A stretch of 64,000 bases of DNA from Janthinobacterium sp. 1_2014MBL_MicDiv (GCF_001865675.1 NZ_CP011319.1:3720001-3784000), one strand, 5' to 3'; shown: positions 24,469-33,616, counted from the stretch's first letter. Made by a program: numbers and translations. Notes: generated by a model not told the origin, from the sequence alone.

Positions 24469-26802
24469 TTATACGGCGCCATGCCGGTCCAACCCCTTCA
24501 GCACGGCTTCCGGACGGATCGGCAAATGCCGCACGCGCGCAGCCACTGCCGCAAAGATGGCGTTGCCGATGGCGGGCGCCACGGCCGTGGTGGGCGGCTC
24601 GCCCATGCCCGTCGCCGCCTGCGTGCTGCTGACGAATTCGATGTCGAGCTCCGGCACGTCGGCCATGCGCAGCGGCGTGTAGGTATTCAGGTTGGTATCC
24701 TTCACTTCGCCATTCAGGAACGCCGTGCCTTCATGCAAGGCCATGCTCACGCCCCACAGCGCCCCGCCTTCCGCCTGCGCCAGCGCGCCATCGGGATCGA
24801 CGATGGTGCCGGCGTCGATCACCATGGTCAGTTTCTCGACTTTCACCATGCACGTGCCGCGGTCCACCCTGACGCGGGCCACGCACGCCGTCCAGGTCGG
24901 CATGTCGCGCTCCTGGCCGAACGTGGCGGCGATGCCCAGGCCCGTGTCGGGCGGCATGGCCGTGCCCCAGCCCGCCTTTTCCGCCGCCCGGCGCAGCACG
25001 TGGGCCAGGCGCGCGGCGCCGCCGACGGCGTTCGGCGCGCTGCCGCCGTTGCGCCCCGTCGCCTGCAGCAGCGACAGGCGGAACGCCAGCGGGTCGACCT
25101 TGGCCGCCTGCGCCGCCTCGTCCATGAAGCTTTCCACGGCCCAGTTCGTCCAGCCCGGCCCCACGGAGCGCAGCCAGCCGGGCCGGAAACTGCTGTTGGC
25201 CAGGTCGTTCGACACGGCCCGCACGCGCTGCGCGCCCACCGTGTACCAGTGGTCGGCGCCGGCGATGGCGAACGGGTCGTACGGATGGCCCTGCTTATCC
25301 TTGGCCAGCAAGGCCGGTATCATGGCTTGCGTGGGCCAGCCCGCGCTCGCCTCGTGCACCATGGCCGCCACCTTGCCGTCGCCATCGAATGCCATGCGCA
25401 GGTGCTGCACGGAAGGCGAACGGGGCGAATCGAAGCGCGCATCGTCGGTGCGCGTGCAGATCATCTTGACGGGGCGCCCGACGGCTTGCGCCGCCAGTGC
25501 GGCCGGCACGCAATAATCGCCGTTCAGGCGCCGCCCGAAGCCGCCACCGAGCAGATAGGTATGCAGCATCACCTGGCTTTCCGGCACCTTCAGGGCCTGC
25601 GCGAGGACAGGCAATATCAGCGATTGCCACTGGTTGCCCGCATGAATATGCCAGACGCCGTCGATTTCCTGCGCCACGGCATTCACCGGTTCCAGCTGGA
25701 AATGCAGCACCGTGCCCGTCGTGTAGTGGCGTTCCAGCTTCAGGCTGGCATCGTTGAACGCCTGCTCCACGCCGTCATCATCGACCACGCGCGCGCCCAG
25801 CGTGGCATCGGCCAGCTGCTTGGTGGCGTAGTTGACGATATCCTGCTCGGACACGTGGGCGGCCGCGCCGGCCCGCCATTTCACCTGCACCAGCTCGGCC
25901 GCGCGCATGGCGGCCGCATACGTTTCGGCCACTACCATGACCCAGCCGGGCACCGTGCCGCTGGGGTCTTGCAGGGCCACGCTGCGCAGGTAGCCCCTCA
26001 CTTTTTTGGCCGCCGTATCGTCGATGGACACCACCTTCGCGCCATAGCGCGTGGGCGGTATCTTCGGGCGCGCATACAACATGCCCTCGATGTGCGCATC
26101 GATGCCGTACACGGCCGTGCCATCCGTTTTCGAGGGGATGTCCAGTGCCTGCACGGGCTGGCCGACCAGGCTGCGCTGCTGCGGCGTTTTCAGCACGATG
26201 GCTTGCAGCTGCTCGGGCGTATAGTGGCGCGCCAGCTTGCCACGGCGCACGATGTCGCCATAGGCAATCGACCGCCCCCGTCCATGCACCATGCCCAGTT
26301 TCGCATGGCAGGCGGAGACGGGCACGCGCAGCAGGCGCGCGCCCTCCTCGACCAGCGCGAGGCGGCCGGCCGCGCCGGCACGGCTGAGCGGGTCGAAATT
26401 CTGCCAGACGGACCAGCTGCCGCCCGTCACCATCAAGCCCCATTTCGGGTCCGTGTCGACATAATGCAGGCGCACCTTGCTCCAGTCCGCTTCCAGCTCG
26501 TCGGCGACGATGCGCGCCAGGGCCGTGCCGATATGCTGGCCCATTTCCGCCTTGGCGATATTGACCGTGATCACGCCGTCGACATCGATGCTAAACCAGA
26601 TGCTGGGATCGAACACGGGCGCGGCCGGCATTGCGGCCGGCGCCGGCGCCGCGCGCGTCTTTGCCGCGGCCAACGACGTATCGGCGCGCAGGAATGCCAG
26701 GGTAAAGCCCGTGCCGGCGGCGGCGATGAGGAAACCGCGCCGCCCCGGCGACGGGAGACGGCCGGGGCCTTCTTTTGGCAACTTGCCTGGAAATTCAAGC
26801 AT
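24469..26802 (-). CDS. molybdopterin-binding subunit of a xanthine-dehydrogenase-family hydroxylase (IorB-like)
   Basis: This is a 777-residue large subunit of a molybdenum hydroxylase resembling isoquinoline 1-oxidoreductase beta or membrane-bound aldehyde dehydrogenase subunits. The N-terminus carries a twin-arginine-like motif (GRRGFLIAAAG), so it is probably exported folded by Tat. Moco-binding motifs include LLGGGFGRRL, the EPVNAVAQ and SFRPGWLRSVG regions, and the C-terminal GMGEPPTTAVAPAIGNA with the expected catalytic Glu. It overlaps the 2Fe-2S subunit gene by 8 bp, after a triheme cytochrome c gene. Together they would oxidise an aldehyde or N-heterocycle in the periplasm and pass electrons to the cytochrome. 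Confidence 0.9.
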   Translation of the reverse strand: MLEFPGKLPKEGPGRLPSPGRRGFLIAAAGTGFTLAFLRADTSLAAAKTRAAPAPAAMPAAPVFDPSIWFSIDVDGVITVNIAKAEMGQHIGTALARIVADELEADWSKVRLHYVDTDPKWGLMVTGGSWSVWQNFDPLSRAGAAGRLALVEEGARLLRVPVSACHAKLGMVHGRGRSIAYGDIVRRGKLARHYTPEQLQAIVLKTPQQRSLVGQPVQALDIPSKTDGTAVYGIDAHIEGMLYARPKIPPTRYGAKVVSIDDTAAKKVRGYLRSVALQDPSGTVPGWVMVVAETYAAAMRAAELVQVKWRAGAAAHVSEQDIVNYATKQLADATLGARVVDDDGVEQAFNDASLKLERHYTTGTVLHFQLEPVNAVAQEIDGVWHIHAGNQWQSLILPVLAQALKVPESQVMLHTYLLGGGFGRRLNGDYCVPAALAAQAVGRPVKMICTRTDDARFDSPRSPSVQHLRMAFDGDGKVAAMVHEASAGWPTQAMIPALLAKDKQGHPYDPFAIAGADHWYTVGAQRVRAVSNDLANSSFRPGWLRSVGPGWTNWAVESFMDEAAQAAKVDPLAFRLSLLQATGRNGGSAPNAVGGAARLAHVLRRAAEKAGWGTAMPPDTGLGIAATFGQERDMPTWTACVARVRVDRGTCMVKVEKLTMVIDAGTIVDPDGALAQAEGGALWGVSMALHEGTAFLNGEVKDTNLNTYTPLRMADVPELDIEFVSSTQAATGMGEPPTTAVAPAIGNAIFAAVAARVRHLPIRPEAVLKGLDRHGAV

Positions 26803-27265
26803 GCGGCGCCTCCTGCGGCATGCCCGCGGCCAGCTTGATGGCCTTGCGGATGCGCACGTACGCCATGCAGCGGCACAGGTTGCCGCTCATGACGGCATCG
26901 ATATTCGCGTCCGTCGGCTGCGGATAGTCTTTCAGCAGGGTGGCCGCCTGCATGATCTGGCCCGACTGGCAATAGCCGCACTGCGGCGCCTGCGTGGCGA
27001 TCCACGCCTGCTGCAGCGGGTGCGTGCCATCGGGCGACAGGCCTTCGATGGTGGTGATGGCGCAGCCGGTCACGGCCGCAATCGGCGTGATGCACGAACG
27101 CATGGCGCGCCCATCGACGTGCACGGTGCAGGCGCCGCACATGCCGATGCCGCAGCCAAACTTGGTGCCCTTCAGATGGGCCTCGTCGCGCAGCACCCAC
27201 AGCAAGGGGGTGTCGGCATCGACGTCGGTGCTGAAGGGCTGGCCATTGACGGTAATATTATGCAT
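26795..27265 (-). CDS. 2Fe-2S subunit of molybdenum hydroxylase (IorA-like)
   Basis: This is a 156-residue small iron-sulfur subunit. The plant-type 2Fe-2S motif is CGIGMCGACTVHVDG followed by a fourth Cys (MRSC). The second cluster motif is CGYCQSGQIM plus LCRCM. These are the hallmarks of the xanthine-oxidase-family electron-transfer subunit. ATG at 27265 is chosen (MHNITVNG, the usual opening); a TTG at 27283 extends the frame. It has no signal and probably travels with the Tat-exported large subunit. It is the second gene of the cytochrome-FeS-Moco operon. Confidence 0.92.
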   Translation of the reverse strand: MHNITVNGQPFSTDVDADTPLLWVLRDEAHLKGTKFGCGIGMCGACTVHVDGRAMRSCITPIAAVTGCAITTIEGLSPDGTHPLQQAWIATQAPQCGYCQSGQIMQAATLLKDYPQPTDANIDAVMSGNLCRCMAYVRIRKAIKLAAGMPQEAPHA

Positions 27266-27283
27266 AAAGTCTTTCAATTTCAA

Positions 27284-27325
27284 TCACTTGGCGGCGCGCG
27301 TGCATCACTTGGCGGCGCGCGTGCG
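27284..27325. repeat. 21-bp tandem duplication at the end of the cytochrome gene
   Basis: Two adjacent 21-bp copies (27284-27304 and 27305-27325) differ only at the last base. The right copy contains the last codons and the stop of the cytochrome c gene; the left copy is the same sequence repeated just beyond the stop. It looks like a slippage duplication. Confidence 0.85.
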
Positions 27326-28603
27326 CGCCACGGCCGCTTCCAGATTCGTCCAGGCCGGTTGGTGGCTGCGGCTGCGGCGCAGGTAGGCGGCCAGCTGGGC
27401 CACGTCGTTGTCCGTCAGCGACTGGGCAAAACCCGGCATCAGCACGCCCGGCATGGCTTCATCCTTGCTGATGCCGCGCAGTATCACCTGGATCAGGTTG
27501 GCGGGATCGGGCGCGCTGACGGCGCTGTTCAGGCTCAGTTCCGGGCGCAGGGCCGCAGGCTGGCCATCGCTGTTCGAGTGGCACGCGGCACAGGCGGCCA
27601 CGTACAGGCTGGCGCCGCGGTCGTTGTCGACCAGGCTGACGCGCTGCGAGCGCGCGATGCCGGCTTTCACCACGGCATCCACGTCCACCTGGCGCTGCTC
27701 CGCGCCGGCCACGCCGGCAAAATACACGGACAGCGCGCGGATATCGCTGTCCGGCGAAGCGCCCATGCCTTCATGCACGACTGCCGACATGGGGCCGGCC
27801 GCCACGCCATGCAAGGCCGTGGCGCCCGTGCGCAGATAGGTGTACAGCTCATCCTGCGTCCACGGCAATGGCGCCGTGTTGGCGCTGTTCAAGGCCGGCG
27901 CATACCAGTGGTCGATGGCCGCGCCCACGTAGGGCGAGCCGGCGATCTCGGCGCCCAGCGCATTGCGCGGCGTGTGGCAGGCGGCGCAGTGGGCCAGGCC
28001 CTCGGCCAGGTAGCGGCCCCGGTTCCAGTCCAGGCCTTGCGCAGGATCAAGCTGATAGCTGGCCGGCTTGAAGTACAGCAATTTCCAGCCGGCCTGCAAG
28101 GCGCGCAGATTGAGCGGGAACGGCACCGTGTTGGCGGGCGCGGCCGCATACACGGGCGGGCGCGTCATGAAATACGCGTACAGGGCCGTCAAGTCCGCGT
28201 CCGAGACGAGCGTGAAGTGCGTGTAGGGGAAGACGGGGAACAGGTGCGCGCCGTCGCGGCCCACGCCTTCGCGCATGGCCCGCTGGAAGGCCGCCAGCGA
28301 CCAGCGGCCGATGCCCGTCTGCGTGTCGGGCGTGATGTTCGTGGCGTGTATCGTGCCGAACGGCGTGGCCAGGCCGCGCCCGCCCGCGTAGTCGGCGCCC
28401 CCCTTGGCCGTATGGCAGGCGGCGCAATTGCCCATGCCGGCCAGGATGCGGCCTTGCTCGACCACCTGCGGGGAAAACGCCGTGGCGGCGGGCGGATTGC
28501 CGGGCGCCAGCGCGGGGCGCCAGTAATACAGATAGGCGGCCAGCGCCGCCACGGTGAGCAGTGCCAGCAATAGCAGCAGGCCGGTGAAGATCTTTTTGAG
28601 CAA
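27305..28603 (-). CDS. membrane-anchored triheme cytochrome c, electron acceptor subunit
   Basis: This is a 432-residue protein with an N-terminal membrane anchor or uncleaved signal (about 6-27) and three c-type heme sites, each CAACH (Cys60-His64, Cys206-His210, Cys338-His342). Met ligands are plausible in the MPGVLMPGF segment. This three-heme architecture is that of the cytochrome subunit of periplasmic alcohol and aldehyde dehydrogenases and of IorAB-type hydroxylases. It is the first gene of the operon. It would accept electrons from the 2Fe-2S/Moco subunits and deliver them to the respiratory chain. Confidence 0.92.
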   Translation of the reverse strand: MLKKIFTGLLLLLALLTVAALAAYLYYWRPALAPGNPPAATAFSPQVVEQGRILAGMGNCAACHTAKGGADYAGGRGLATPFGTIHATNITPDTQTGIGRWSLAAFQRAMREGVGRDGAHLFPVFPYTHFTLVSDADLTALYAYFMTRPPVYAAAPANTVPFPLNLRALQAGWKLLYFKPASYQLDPAQGLDWNRGRYLAEGLAHCAACHTPRNALGAEIAGSPYVGAAIDHWYAPALNSANTAPLPWTQDELYTYLRTGATALHGVAAGPMSAVVHEGMGASPDSDIRALSVYFAGVAGAEQRQVDVDAVVKAGIARSQRVSLVDNDRGASLYVAACAACHSNSDGQPAALRPELSLNSAVSAPDPANLIQVILRGISKDEAMPGVLMPGFAQSLTDNDVAQLAAYLRRSRSHQPAWTNLEAAVARTRAAK

Positions 28604-28789
28604 AACAGGAATCCGGTAAGTGTCCAGGCGCGCGCGCCGGCCGCACGCGCATGGCAGCGGCGGCAGGGCCGATTGTTACAATCTTACCGCGATTGTGACT
28701 TGTTGTATGTACGCAATGACACCTGGTCCGCCCCGCCTTCCCGCCGCAGCGCGTACAGCCCGCTTGCGCGGCCAGCCGCCGCCACACCT

Positions 28790-28795
28790 TATAAT
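28790..28795 (+). promoter_or_regulatory. possible -10 element for the antiporter gene
   Basis: A TATAAT stands 25 bp before the ATG at 28821 in otherwise GC-rich DNA. I see no convincing -35 at 16-18 bp, so this is a weak promoter call. Confidence 0.35.
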
Positions 28796-28820
28796 CACCG
28801 TTTCAGCACCTGTTCCAACC

Positions 28821-30473
28821 ATGCATACCGTCACCATCATCCTCATCCTCGTCCTGACCGTCGTCCTGTGCGGCTTCATCGCCCGTTCGCGCTGGGTCAG
28901 GCTGCCGCTGCCCCTGATCCAGATCGCCGGCGGCACGGGATTGGCCGTGTTTGGCGTGCAAGTGCCGCTCGATCCCGACATTTTCTTCCTGCTCTTCATC
29001 CCGCCGCTGCTGTTTCTCGATGGCTGGCGCATCCCGAAGGGCGCCTTCTTTTCCGATGCGCGCTCGATCCTGATGCTGGCCATCGGCCTCGTGCTGTTTA
29101 CCGTGCTGGGCATGGGCTTTTTCATCGACTGGCTGATCCCCAGCGTGCCGCTGGCCGTCGCCTTCGCGCTGGGCGCCATCCTGTCGCCGACCGACCCTGT
29201 GGCCGTGTCGGCGATTGCGGCCGGCAACCCGATCCCGCCGCGCCTGATGCACATCCTCGAAGGCGAATCGCTGCTGAACGACGCTTCCGGCCTCGTCTGT
29301 TTCACGTTTGCCGTGGGCGCCATGATGACGGGCGGCTTTTCCATCGGCGCCGCCTCGCTGAGCTTTCTGCAGGAAGCGGGCGGCGGCATCGTCATCGGCC
29401 TGGCCATCTCATGGGGCGTGGGCCTGGCGAATAAATGGCTGGTGAGCAAGGTCGGCGAGGAACCGGGCCTGCAGATCCTGATCAGCATCCTGATCCCGTT
29501 CGCCGCCTACCTGGGCGCCGAGCAGATCCACGGCTCGGGCATCCTGGCCGCCGCCACGGCCGGCGTCTCCATGCATTACGCCGACCTGATCGGCCGCCCC
29601 CTGGCCGCCACGCGCACGCAGCGCAAGGCCGTGTGGGATACCGTGCAACTGGTCTTGAACGGCGTGATCTTCGTCATGCTGGGCGCGCAACTGCCCACCA
29701 CCGTCGCCGGCTTGCCGGCCGCGTCCGCCGAAGTGGGCGCCGGCAGCGCCTGGAAGCTGCCCCTGTTCGTCGTCGCCATCACGGTGGGGCTGACCTTCAT
29801 GCGCTTCATCTGGGTCTTCATCTCGATGAAGCTGACCCTGTTCAAGCACCACAAGAAGATGGCGGGCGAACCGAAGGACGCAGCGCTGCTGGCGCGCCCC
29901 AGCCTGCGCCTGCTGCTGGTGGCCTCGTTTGCGGGCGTGCGCGGCGCGCTGACCTTGGCCGGCATCCTGACCCTGCCGTTGTTTTTGCCTGACGGCAATC
30001 GTTTCCCTGCGCGCGACCTCGTCATCTTCCTGGCCATGGGCGTGATCCTGCTGTCGCTGCTGCTGGCCAGCGTGACCCTGCCCCTGCTGACCAAGGGCCT
30101 CGTCTTCGCCCCGCCCGCGCGCCGCTCGACGGAAGAGCGCAACGCGCGCGCCGCCGCCGCCGAGGCCGCCATCGCGCGGCTGGAAAAAATCTGCGCCGGC
30201 ATCGACAAGGATGACAAGCAGCAAGTCGTCACCGAGGCGTCCAACCGCCTGATCGAAGCCTACCGCCGGCGCCTCGCGTATGGCGAAAGCAGCAACGACG
30301 AAGCGACGCGCATGCAGGAGCTGGCCCGGGCCGAGCGGGCGCTGCGCCTGGAAGCGCTGAATGCGGAACGCGACGAGCTGTTCCGCCGCCGCATCTCGGG
30401 CGAACTGGACGACACCATCCACCTGCGCCTGCTGCGCGAGATCGACTTGCTGGAAGCGACATTGGAGGAATAG
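28821..30473 (+). CDS. Na+/H+ antiporter, CPA1 (NhaP-like) family
   Basis: This is a 550-residue inner-membrane protein with about twelve hydrophobic segments, including ALGAILSPTDPVAVSAI and EGESLLNDASGLV, the conserved CPA1 ion-site motifs with the paired-Asp-type core. A long charged C-terminal cytoplasmic helix (about 440-550, rich in Ala/Glu/Arg) follows. It exchanges protons for Na+ or K+ to control pH and salt. ATG 28821 is used because the membrane domain begins there. It is monocistronic and divergent from the hydroxylase operon. Confidence 0.92.
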   Translation: MHTVTIILILVLTVVLCGFIARSRWVRLPLPLIQIAGGTGLAVFGVQVPLDPDIFFLLFIPPLLFLDGWRIPKGAFFSDARSILMLAIGLVLFTVLGMGFFIDWLIPSVPLAVAFALGAILSPTDPVAVSAIAAGNPIPPRLMHILEGESLLNDASGLVCFTFAVGAMMTGGFSIGAASLSFLQEAGGGIVIGLAISWGVGLANKWLVSKVGEEPGLQILISILIPFAAYLGAEQIHGSGILAAATAGVSMHYADLIGRPLAATRTQRKAVWDTVQLVLNGVIFVMLGAQLPTTVAGLPAASAEVGAGSAWKLPLFVVAITVGLTFMRFIWVFISMKLTLFKHHKKMAGEPKDAALLARPSLRLLLVASFAGVRGALTLAGILTLPLFLPDGNRFPARDLVIFLAMGVILLSLLLASVTLPLLTKGLVFAPPARRSTEERNARAAAAEAAIARLEKICAGIDKDDKQQVVTEASNRLIEAYRRRLAYGESSNDEATRMQELARAERALRLEALNAERDELFRRRISGELDDTIHLRLLREIDLLEATLEE

Positions 30474-30500
30474 CCACAGTCCGGCCCGGCTTCAGCCATG

Positions 30501-30555
30501 TTGACGTGCAATTCTCATGGTAAAGAATGCAAGTTTTCACATTAGTGTTTATAAT
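30501..30555 (+). promoter_or_regulatory. AT-rich promoter region of yfiRNB
   Basis: Two candidate elements lie in an AT-rich island unlike the surrounding DNA. TTGACG (30501-30506) with AAGAAT (30523-30528) has a 16-bp spacer. A stand-alone TATAAT lies at 30550-30555. Either could drive yfiR from a leader of about 110-140 bases. Confidence 0.4.
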
Positions 30556-30667
30556 GCAAGGTTATATCGCACAATTGATTTACTTTCAGCACGCAGTTCC
30601 GTACAGTCTGTGTTGATGAGTAGCAGTTTGAGTAGCCATCCCGACCTGAATAAAGACACTCAAAGCC

Positions 30668-31249
30668 GTGCCTTCCTCTCACTGCCACCGGCAGCGCACC
30701 GCGCCGCCCGCACTGCTCGCCGCCCTGCTGCTGGCCTCGCTGTTCGCCTGCGGCATGCTGGCGCCCGCCACGGCGTGGGCGCAGGGTAGCGCCGCAGCGG
30801 ACGCCAGGCGCCAGGCCGACGTGGCGCAAGTGTTGTTCGGCATCATCAGCTATGTGCGCTGGCCCGTGGCGCGCCCCGAAGTGCGCGTCTGCATGGTCGG
30901 CACGACCCGCCATGGCGCGGCCATCGTCGACACGCCCGCCTCGAGCATGGGACAACGCATCCGCGTGAAAGTGCAGCCGGTAGCGGGCGCCGTGCATGAA
31001 TGCGACGTCGTCTACATGGGCAGCCTGCCGGAAAACGAACGCGAACTGCTGCTGACGCAGATCATCGGCAAGCCTATCCTGTCCGTCAGCGAACCGGGCA
31101 CGGCCTGCCCCGTGGGCACCATGTTCTGCCTGCGCCTGCTCGATGCGCAGCTCGGCTTTGACGTCAACCTCGACGCCATCGCCCGCAGCGGCCTGCGCGT
31201 GCATCCGAACGCCTTGCAAATTGCACGTCGCAAGGGACCCCAGCCATGA
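30668..31249 (+). CDS. yfiR: YfiR family periplasmic repressor of the diguanylate cyclase YfiN
   Basis: This is a 193-residue exported protein (signal peptide to about residue 39, AWA-QG). In Pseudomonas aeruginosa YfiR binds the periplasmic part of YfiN and inhibits c-di-GMP synthesis; its activity depends on two disulfides. Four Cys of the mature chain here (75, 112, 147, 154) occur with nearly the same spacing. A GTG start at 30668 is used. Its stop overlaps the yfiN ATG (ATGA). The gene order R-N-B matches the known module, which supports the assignment more than similarity alone. Confidence 0.88.
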   Translation: MPSSHCHRQRTAPPALLAALLLASLFACGMLAPATAWAQGSAAADARRQADVAQVLFGIISYVRWPVARPEVRVCMVGTTRHGAAIVDTPASSMGQRIRVKVQPVAGAVHECDVVYMGSLPENERELLLTQIIGKPILSVSEPGTACPVGTMFCLRLLDAQLGFDVNLDAIARSGLRVHPNALQIARRKGPQP

Positions 31250-32517
31250 ACCTCCGACTACGCGGCAAGCTGGCCGGAAAACCGCGTCCCACGCTCGACA
31301 GCGTGCTGCGGCGCGCCCACCTGAGCGTATCGCTGATCGCCGTGCTGGCGGCCGGCCTGACCCTGACGGCCGTGGCGCTGCTGGCCCTGCGCGTGTATTC
31401 GGACCAGAACCTGCGCCTGGTGGCGCGCTCGATGAGCTACACGGTGGAAGCGGCCGTCGTCTTTGGCGACCCCATGGCCGCCAAGGAAGCGCTGGCCTTG
31501 ATCGGCGTCAATGAAGACATTGACCGGGCGCAAGTGAGCGGCAAGGATGGCAAGGTCCTGGCCCGCTGGGAACGGGGCGAGCACGGCACCCGCTACTACA
31601 TCGAACGGGCGCTGACGGGCTGGATGCTGCCCGATTCGCTGACCTTCCCCATCACGCACGACGACAATGTGATCGGTAGCATCAAGCTGGTACCGCACAG
31701 CCGCAGCCTGCTGCCCTTCCTGTTGAGCGGTCTCAGCTGTTTGCTCGCGTGCCTGGCGCTGAGCCTGATCGTCGCCGTGCGCCTGTCGCGCCGCATGGAA
31801 ACGGAAATCACGGCGCCGCTGCGCCACCTGGCCGAGACGGCGCACCGCGTGCGGCGCGACCGCTCGTTCGAGTTGCGCGTGCCGGCCGCCAATATCGCCG
31901 AACTGAACCAGATCAATGACGACTTCAACGCCCTGCTCGACGAGCTTGAGGCGTGGCAAAGCCATTTGCAAAAGGAAAATGCCTCGCTGTCGCACCGCGC
32001 CAACCACGACAGCCTGACGGGTTTGTCGAACCGCGCCTTCATGGAAGCGGAACTCGAGCGCGCCATCATCGACGCGCGGGTCGGCAACGGCAAGGTGGCC
32101 GTGCTGTTCCTCGACAGCGACCGCTTCAAGTACATCAACGATACCTTCGGCCATGCCTCGGGCGACCGCGTGCTGGTGACGATCGCCGCGCGCATCAAGC
32201 AGCAGTTGCGCGAAGGCGACCTGGTGGCGCGCCTGGGCGGCGACGAATTCGCCATCGTGCTCAAGCCGCTGCGCAGCAGCGCCGACGCCATGCATATCGC
32301 CGACAACATCATCGCCGCCATGTCGCACGCCATTGAATTACCAACAGGAAACAGCATCGTCACCTCGCTGACCATCGGCGTGGCCGTCTTCCCCGATCAC
32401 GCCATCGACGCCGTGTCGCTGGTGGGCGCGGCGGACGAGGCCATGTACCGCGCCAAGCAGGCCCAGCGCGGTACGCGCCAGGTGGCCCGCCTGCCGCACA
32501 CCCACACCCACCCCTGA
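31246..32517 (+). CDS. yfiN: YfiN-type membrane diguanylate cyclase (CHASE8-HAMP-GGDEF)
   Basis: This is a 423-residue inner-membrane enzyme. One membrane helix lies at about 26-50, a periplasmic sensor at 51-152, the second helix at 153-179, HAMP at about 181-235 and the cyclase domain from 250. The active site is GGDEF at 331-335. The product-inhibition site RxxD is intact (Arg322-Asp325, five residues before it). It makes c-di-GMP from two GTP and is expected to be held off by YfiR and released by YfiB under cell-envelope or redox stress. It is coupled to yfiR and followed by yfiB after 17 bp. Confidence 0.92.
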   Translation: MNLRLRGKLAGKPRPTLDSVLRRAHLSVSLIAVLAAGLTLTAVALLALRVYSDQNLRLVARSMSYTVEAAVVFGDPMAAKEALALIGVNEDIDRAQVSGKDGKVLARWERGEHGTRYYIERALTGWMLPDSLTFPITHDDNVIGSIKLVPHSRSLLPFLLSGLSCLLACLALSLIVAVRLSRRMETEITAPLRHLAETAHRVRRDRSFELRVPAANIAELNQINDDFNALLDELEAWQSHLQKENASLSHRANHDSLTGLSNRAFMEAELERAIIDARVGNGKVAVLFLDSDRFKYINDTFGHASGDRVLVTIAARIKQQLREGDLVARLGGDEFAIVLKPLRSSADAMHIADNIIAAMSHAIELPTGNSIVTSLTIGVAVFPDHAIDAVSLVGAADEAMYRAKQAQRGTRQVARLPHTHTHP

Positions 32518-32534
32518 CCACAAGGAGCATCACC

Positions 32535-33044
32535 ATGCAATGCATCTACAAGCAGTTACGCCTGGGCTTACTCGCCCCCTTCCTCCTGATGCTGGGCCTG
32601 CTGACGGCCTGCCAGAGCGCGCCCGAGAAAAAGCCGCTGTTCAACGCCGAGCAGGTCGCCGTCCTGAAGGAGCAGGGTTTCAACCAGACGGACGAAGGCT
32701 GGGAGCTGAGCTTCACAGACAAGCTGCTGTTCGAATTCGACGCCGCCAAGCTGACGCCGCCCAGCCGCAGCGCCATCCAGAAGATCAGCGCCGCCCTGCT
32801 GAAAGTGGGCATCACGCACATGCGCGTGGAAGGCCATACGGACAATGAAGGCACGGAAGCGTACAACAACAAGCTGTCGCTGGCGCGCGCCAACGTGGTG
32901 GCCGACGCCATGAGCGCGACGGGCGTGCCGCGCGACAACATCACCGTGAAAGGCCTGGGCATGAGCAAGCCCGTGGCCTCGAACGCCAGCAAGACGGGCA
33001 AGGCGGAAAACCGCCGCGTGACCATCATCGTCTCGGCGCCGTGA
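32535..33044 (+). CDS. yfiB: YfiB-like OmpA-domain outer-membrane lipoprotein
   Basis: This is a 169-residue lipoprotein with lipobox LLTAC (lipidated Cys26) and an OmpA-like peptidoglycan-binding domain (about 55-169: LLFEFDAAKLTPPSR, VEGHTDNEGTEAYNNKLSLARA, ENRRVTIIV). In the YfiBNR module this protein captures YfiR at the outer membrane and so activates YfiN. The last four bases overlap the gluconokinase GTG start (GTGA). Confidence 0.9.
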   Translation: MQCIYKQLRLGLLAPFLLMLGLLTACQSAPEKKPLFNAEQVAVLKEQGFNQTDEGWELSFTDKLLFEFDAAKLTPPSRSAIQKISAALLKVGITHMRVEGHTDNEGTEAYNNKLSLARANVVADAMSATGVPRDNITVKGLGMSKPVASNASKTGKAENRRVTIIVSAP

Positions 33045-33547
33045 GTGCCGGCATGCCCGCCGTGCGCTGGGTCGTGATGGGCGTGTCCGGCTGCGGCAAG
33101 AGCGCCGTCGGCAGCCTGCTGGCCGGCGCGCTGGGCGTGCCATACGTGGAAGGCGACGAGCTGCACCCGCCCGGGAACGTGGCCAAGATGAGCGCCGGCG
33201 TGCCGCTCGACGATGGCGACCGGGCCGGCTGGCTGGCCGCCTTGCGCGAACGCATCGCCACGGCCAGGGCCCAGGGCAGCGGCCTGGTGGTCTCGTGCTC
33301 GGCCCTGAAGCGCGCCTACCGCGACCTGCTGCGCGAAGGCGATCCGGCCCTGCGCTTTGCCCACCTCGACGGTCCGCGCGACGTGCTGGAACGCCGCGTG
33401 CAGCGGCCCGGCCATTTCATGCCGCCCAGCCTGCTCGACAGCCAGCTGCGCACCCTGCAGCCGCTGCAGCCAGACGAGTCCGGCATCGTGCTCGACATCC
33501 GCCAGCCCCTGGCCGTGCTCGTGGAACAGATCCTGCAAGCGCCCTGA
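33041..33547 (+). CDS. gntK: gluconokinase
   Basis: This is a 168-residue small kinase of the GntK/IdnK family. It has the P-loop GVSGCGKSAVG (14-24), then the diagnostic DELHPPGNVAKMSAGVPLDDGDRAGWL, a VVSCSALKRAYRDLLR block and HFMPPSLLDSQLRTLQPL. It phosphorylates D-gluconate to 6-phosphogluconate with ATP. A GTG start overlaps the yfiB stop, so it appears translationally coupled to the c-di-GMP module. No gluconate permease or dehydrogenase is nearby. Confidence 0.92.
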   Translation: MSAGMPAVRWVVMGVSGCGKSAVGSLLAGALGVPYVEGDELHPPGNVAKMSAGVPLDDGDRAGWLAALRERIATARAQGSGLVVSCSALKRAYRDLLREGDPALRFAHLDGPRDVLERRVQRPGHFMPPSLLDSQLRTLQPLQPDESGIVLDIRQPLAVLVEQILQAP

Positions 33548-33616
33548 AGCATTGCGCGCGGCTGGACAGCGCGCAGCCCGCTGTGTAGACTGACGCGCAC
33601 TTTCATGAGGGATTTT

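Noticed and set aside
27284..27325. Tandem repeat as a CRISPR or attachment site
   Set aside because: There are only two directly adjacent copies without spacers, one of which is coding sequence. It is a simple duplication.
30546..30600. AT-rich island upstream of yfiR as a sign of horizontal transfer
   Set aside because: It is under 150 bp and contains promoter-like elements; the genes on both sides have the same GC-rich codon use as the rest of the window.
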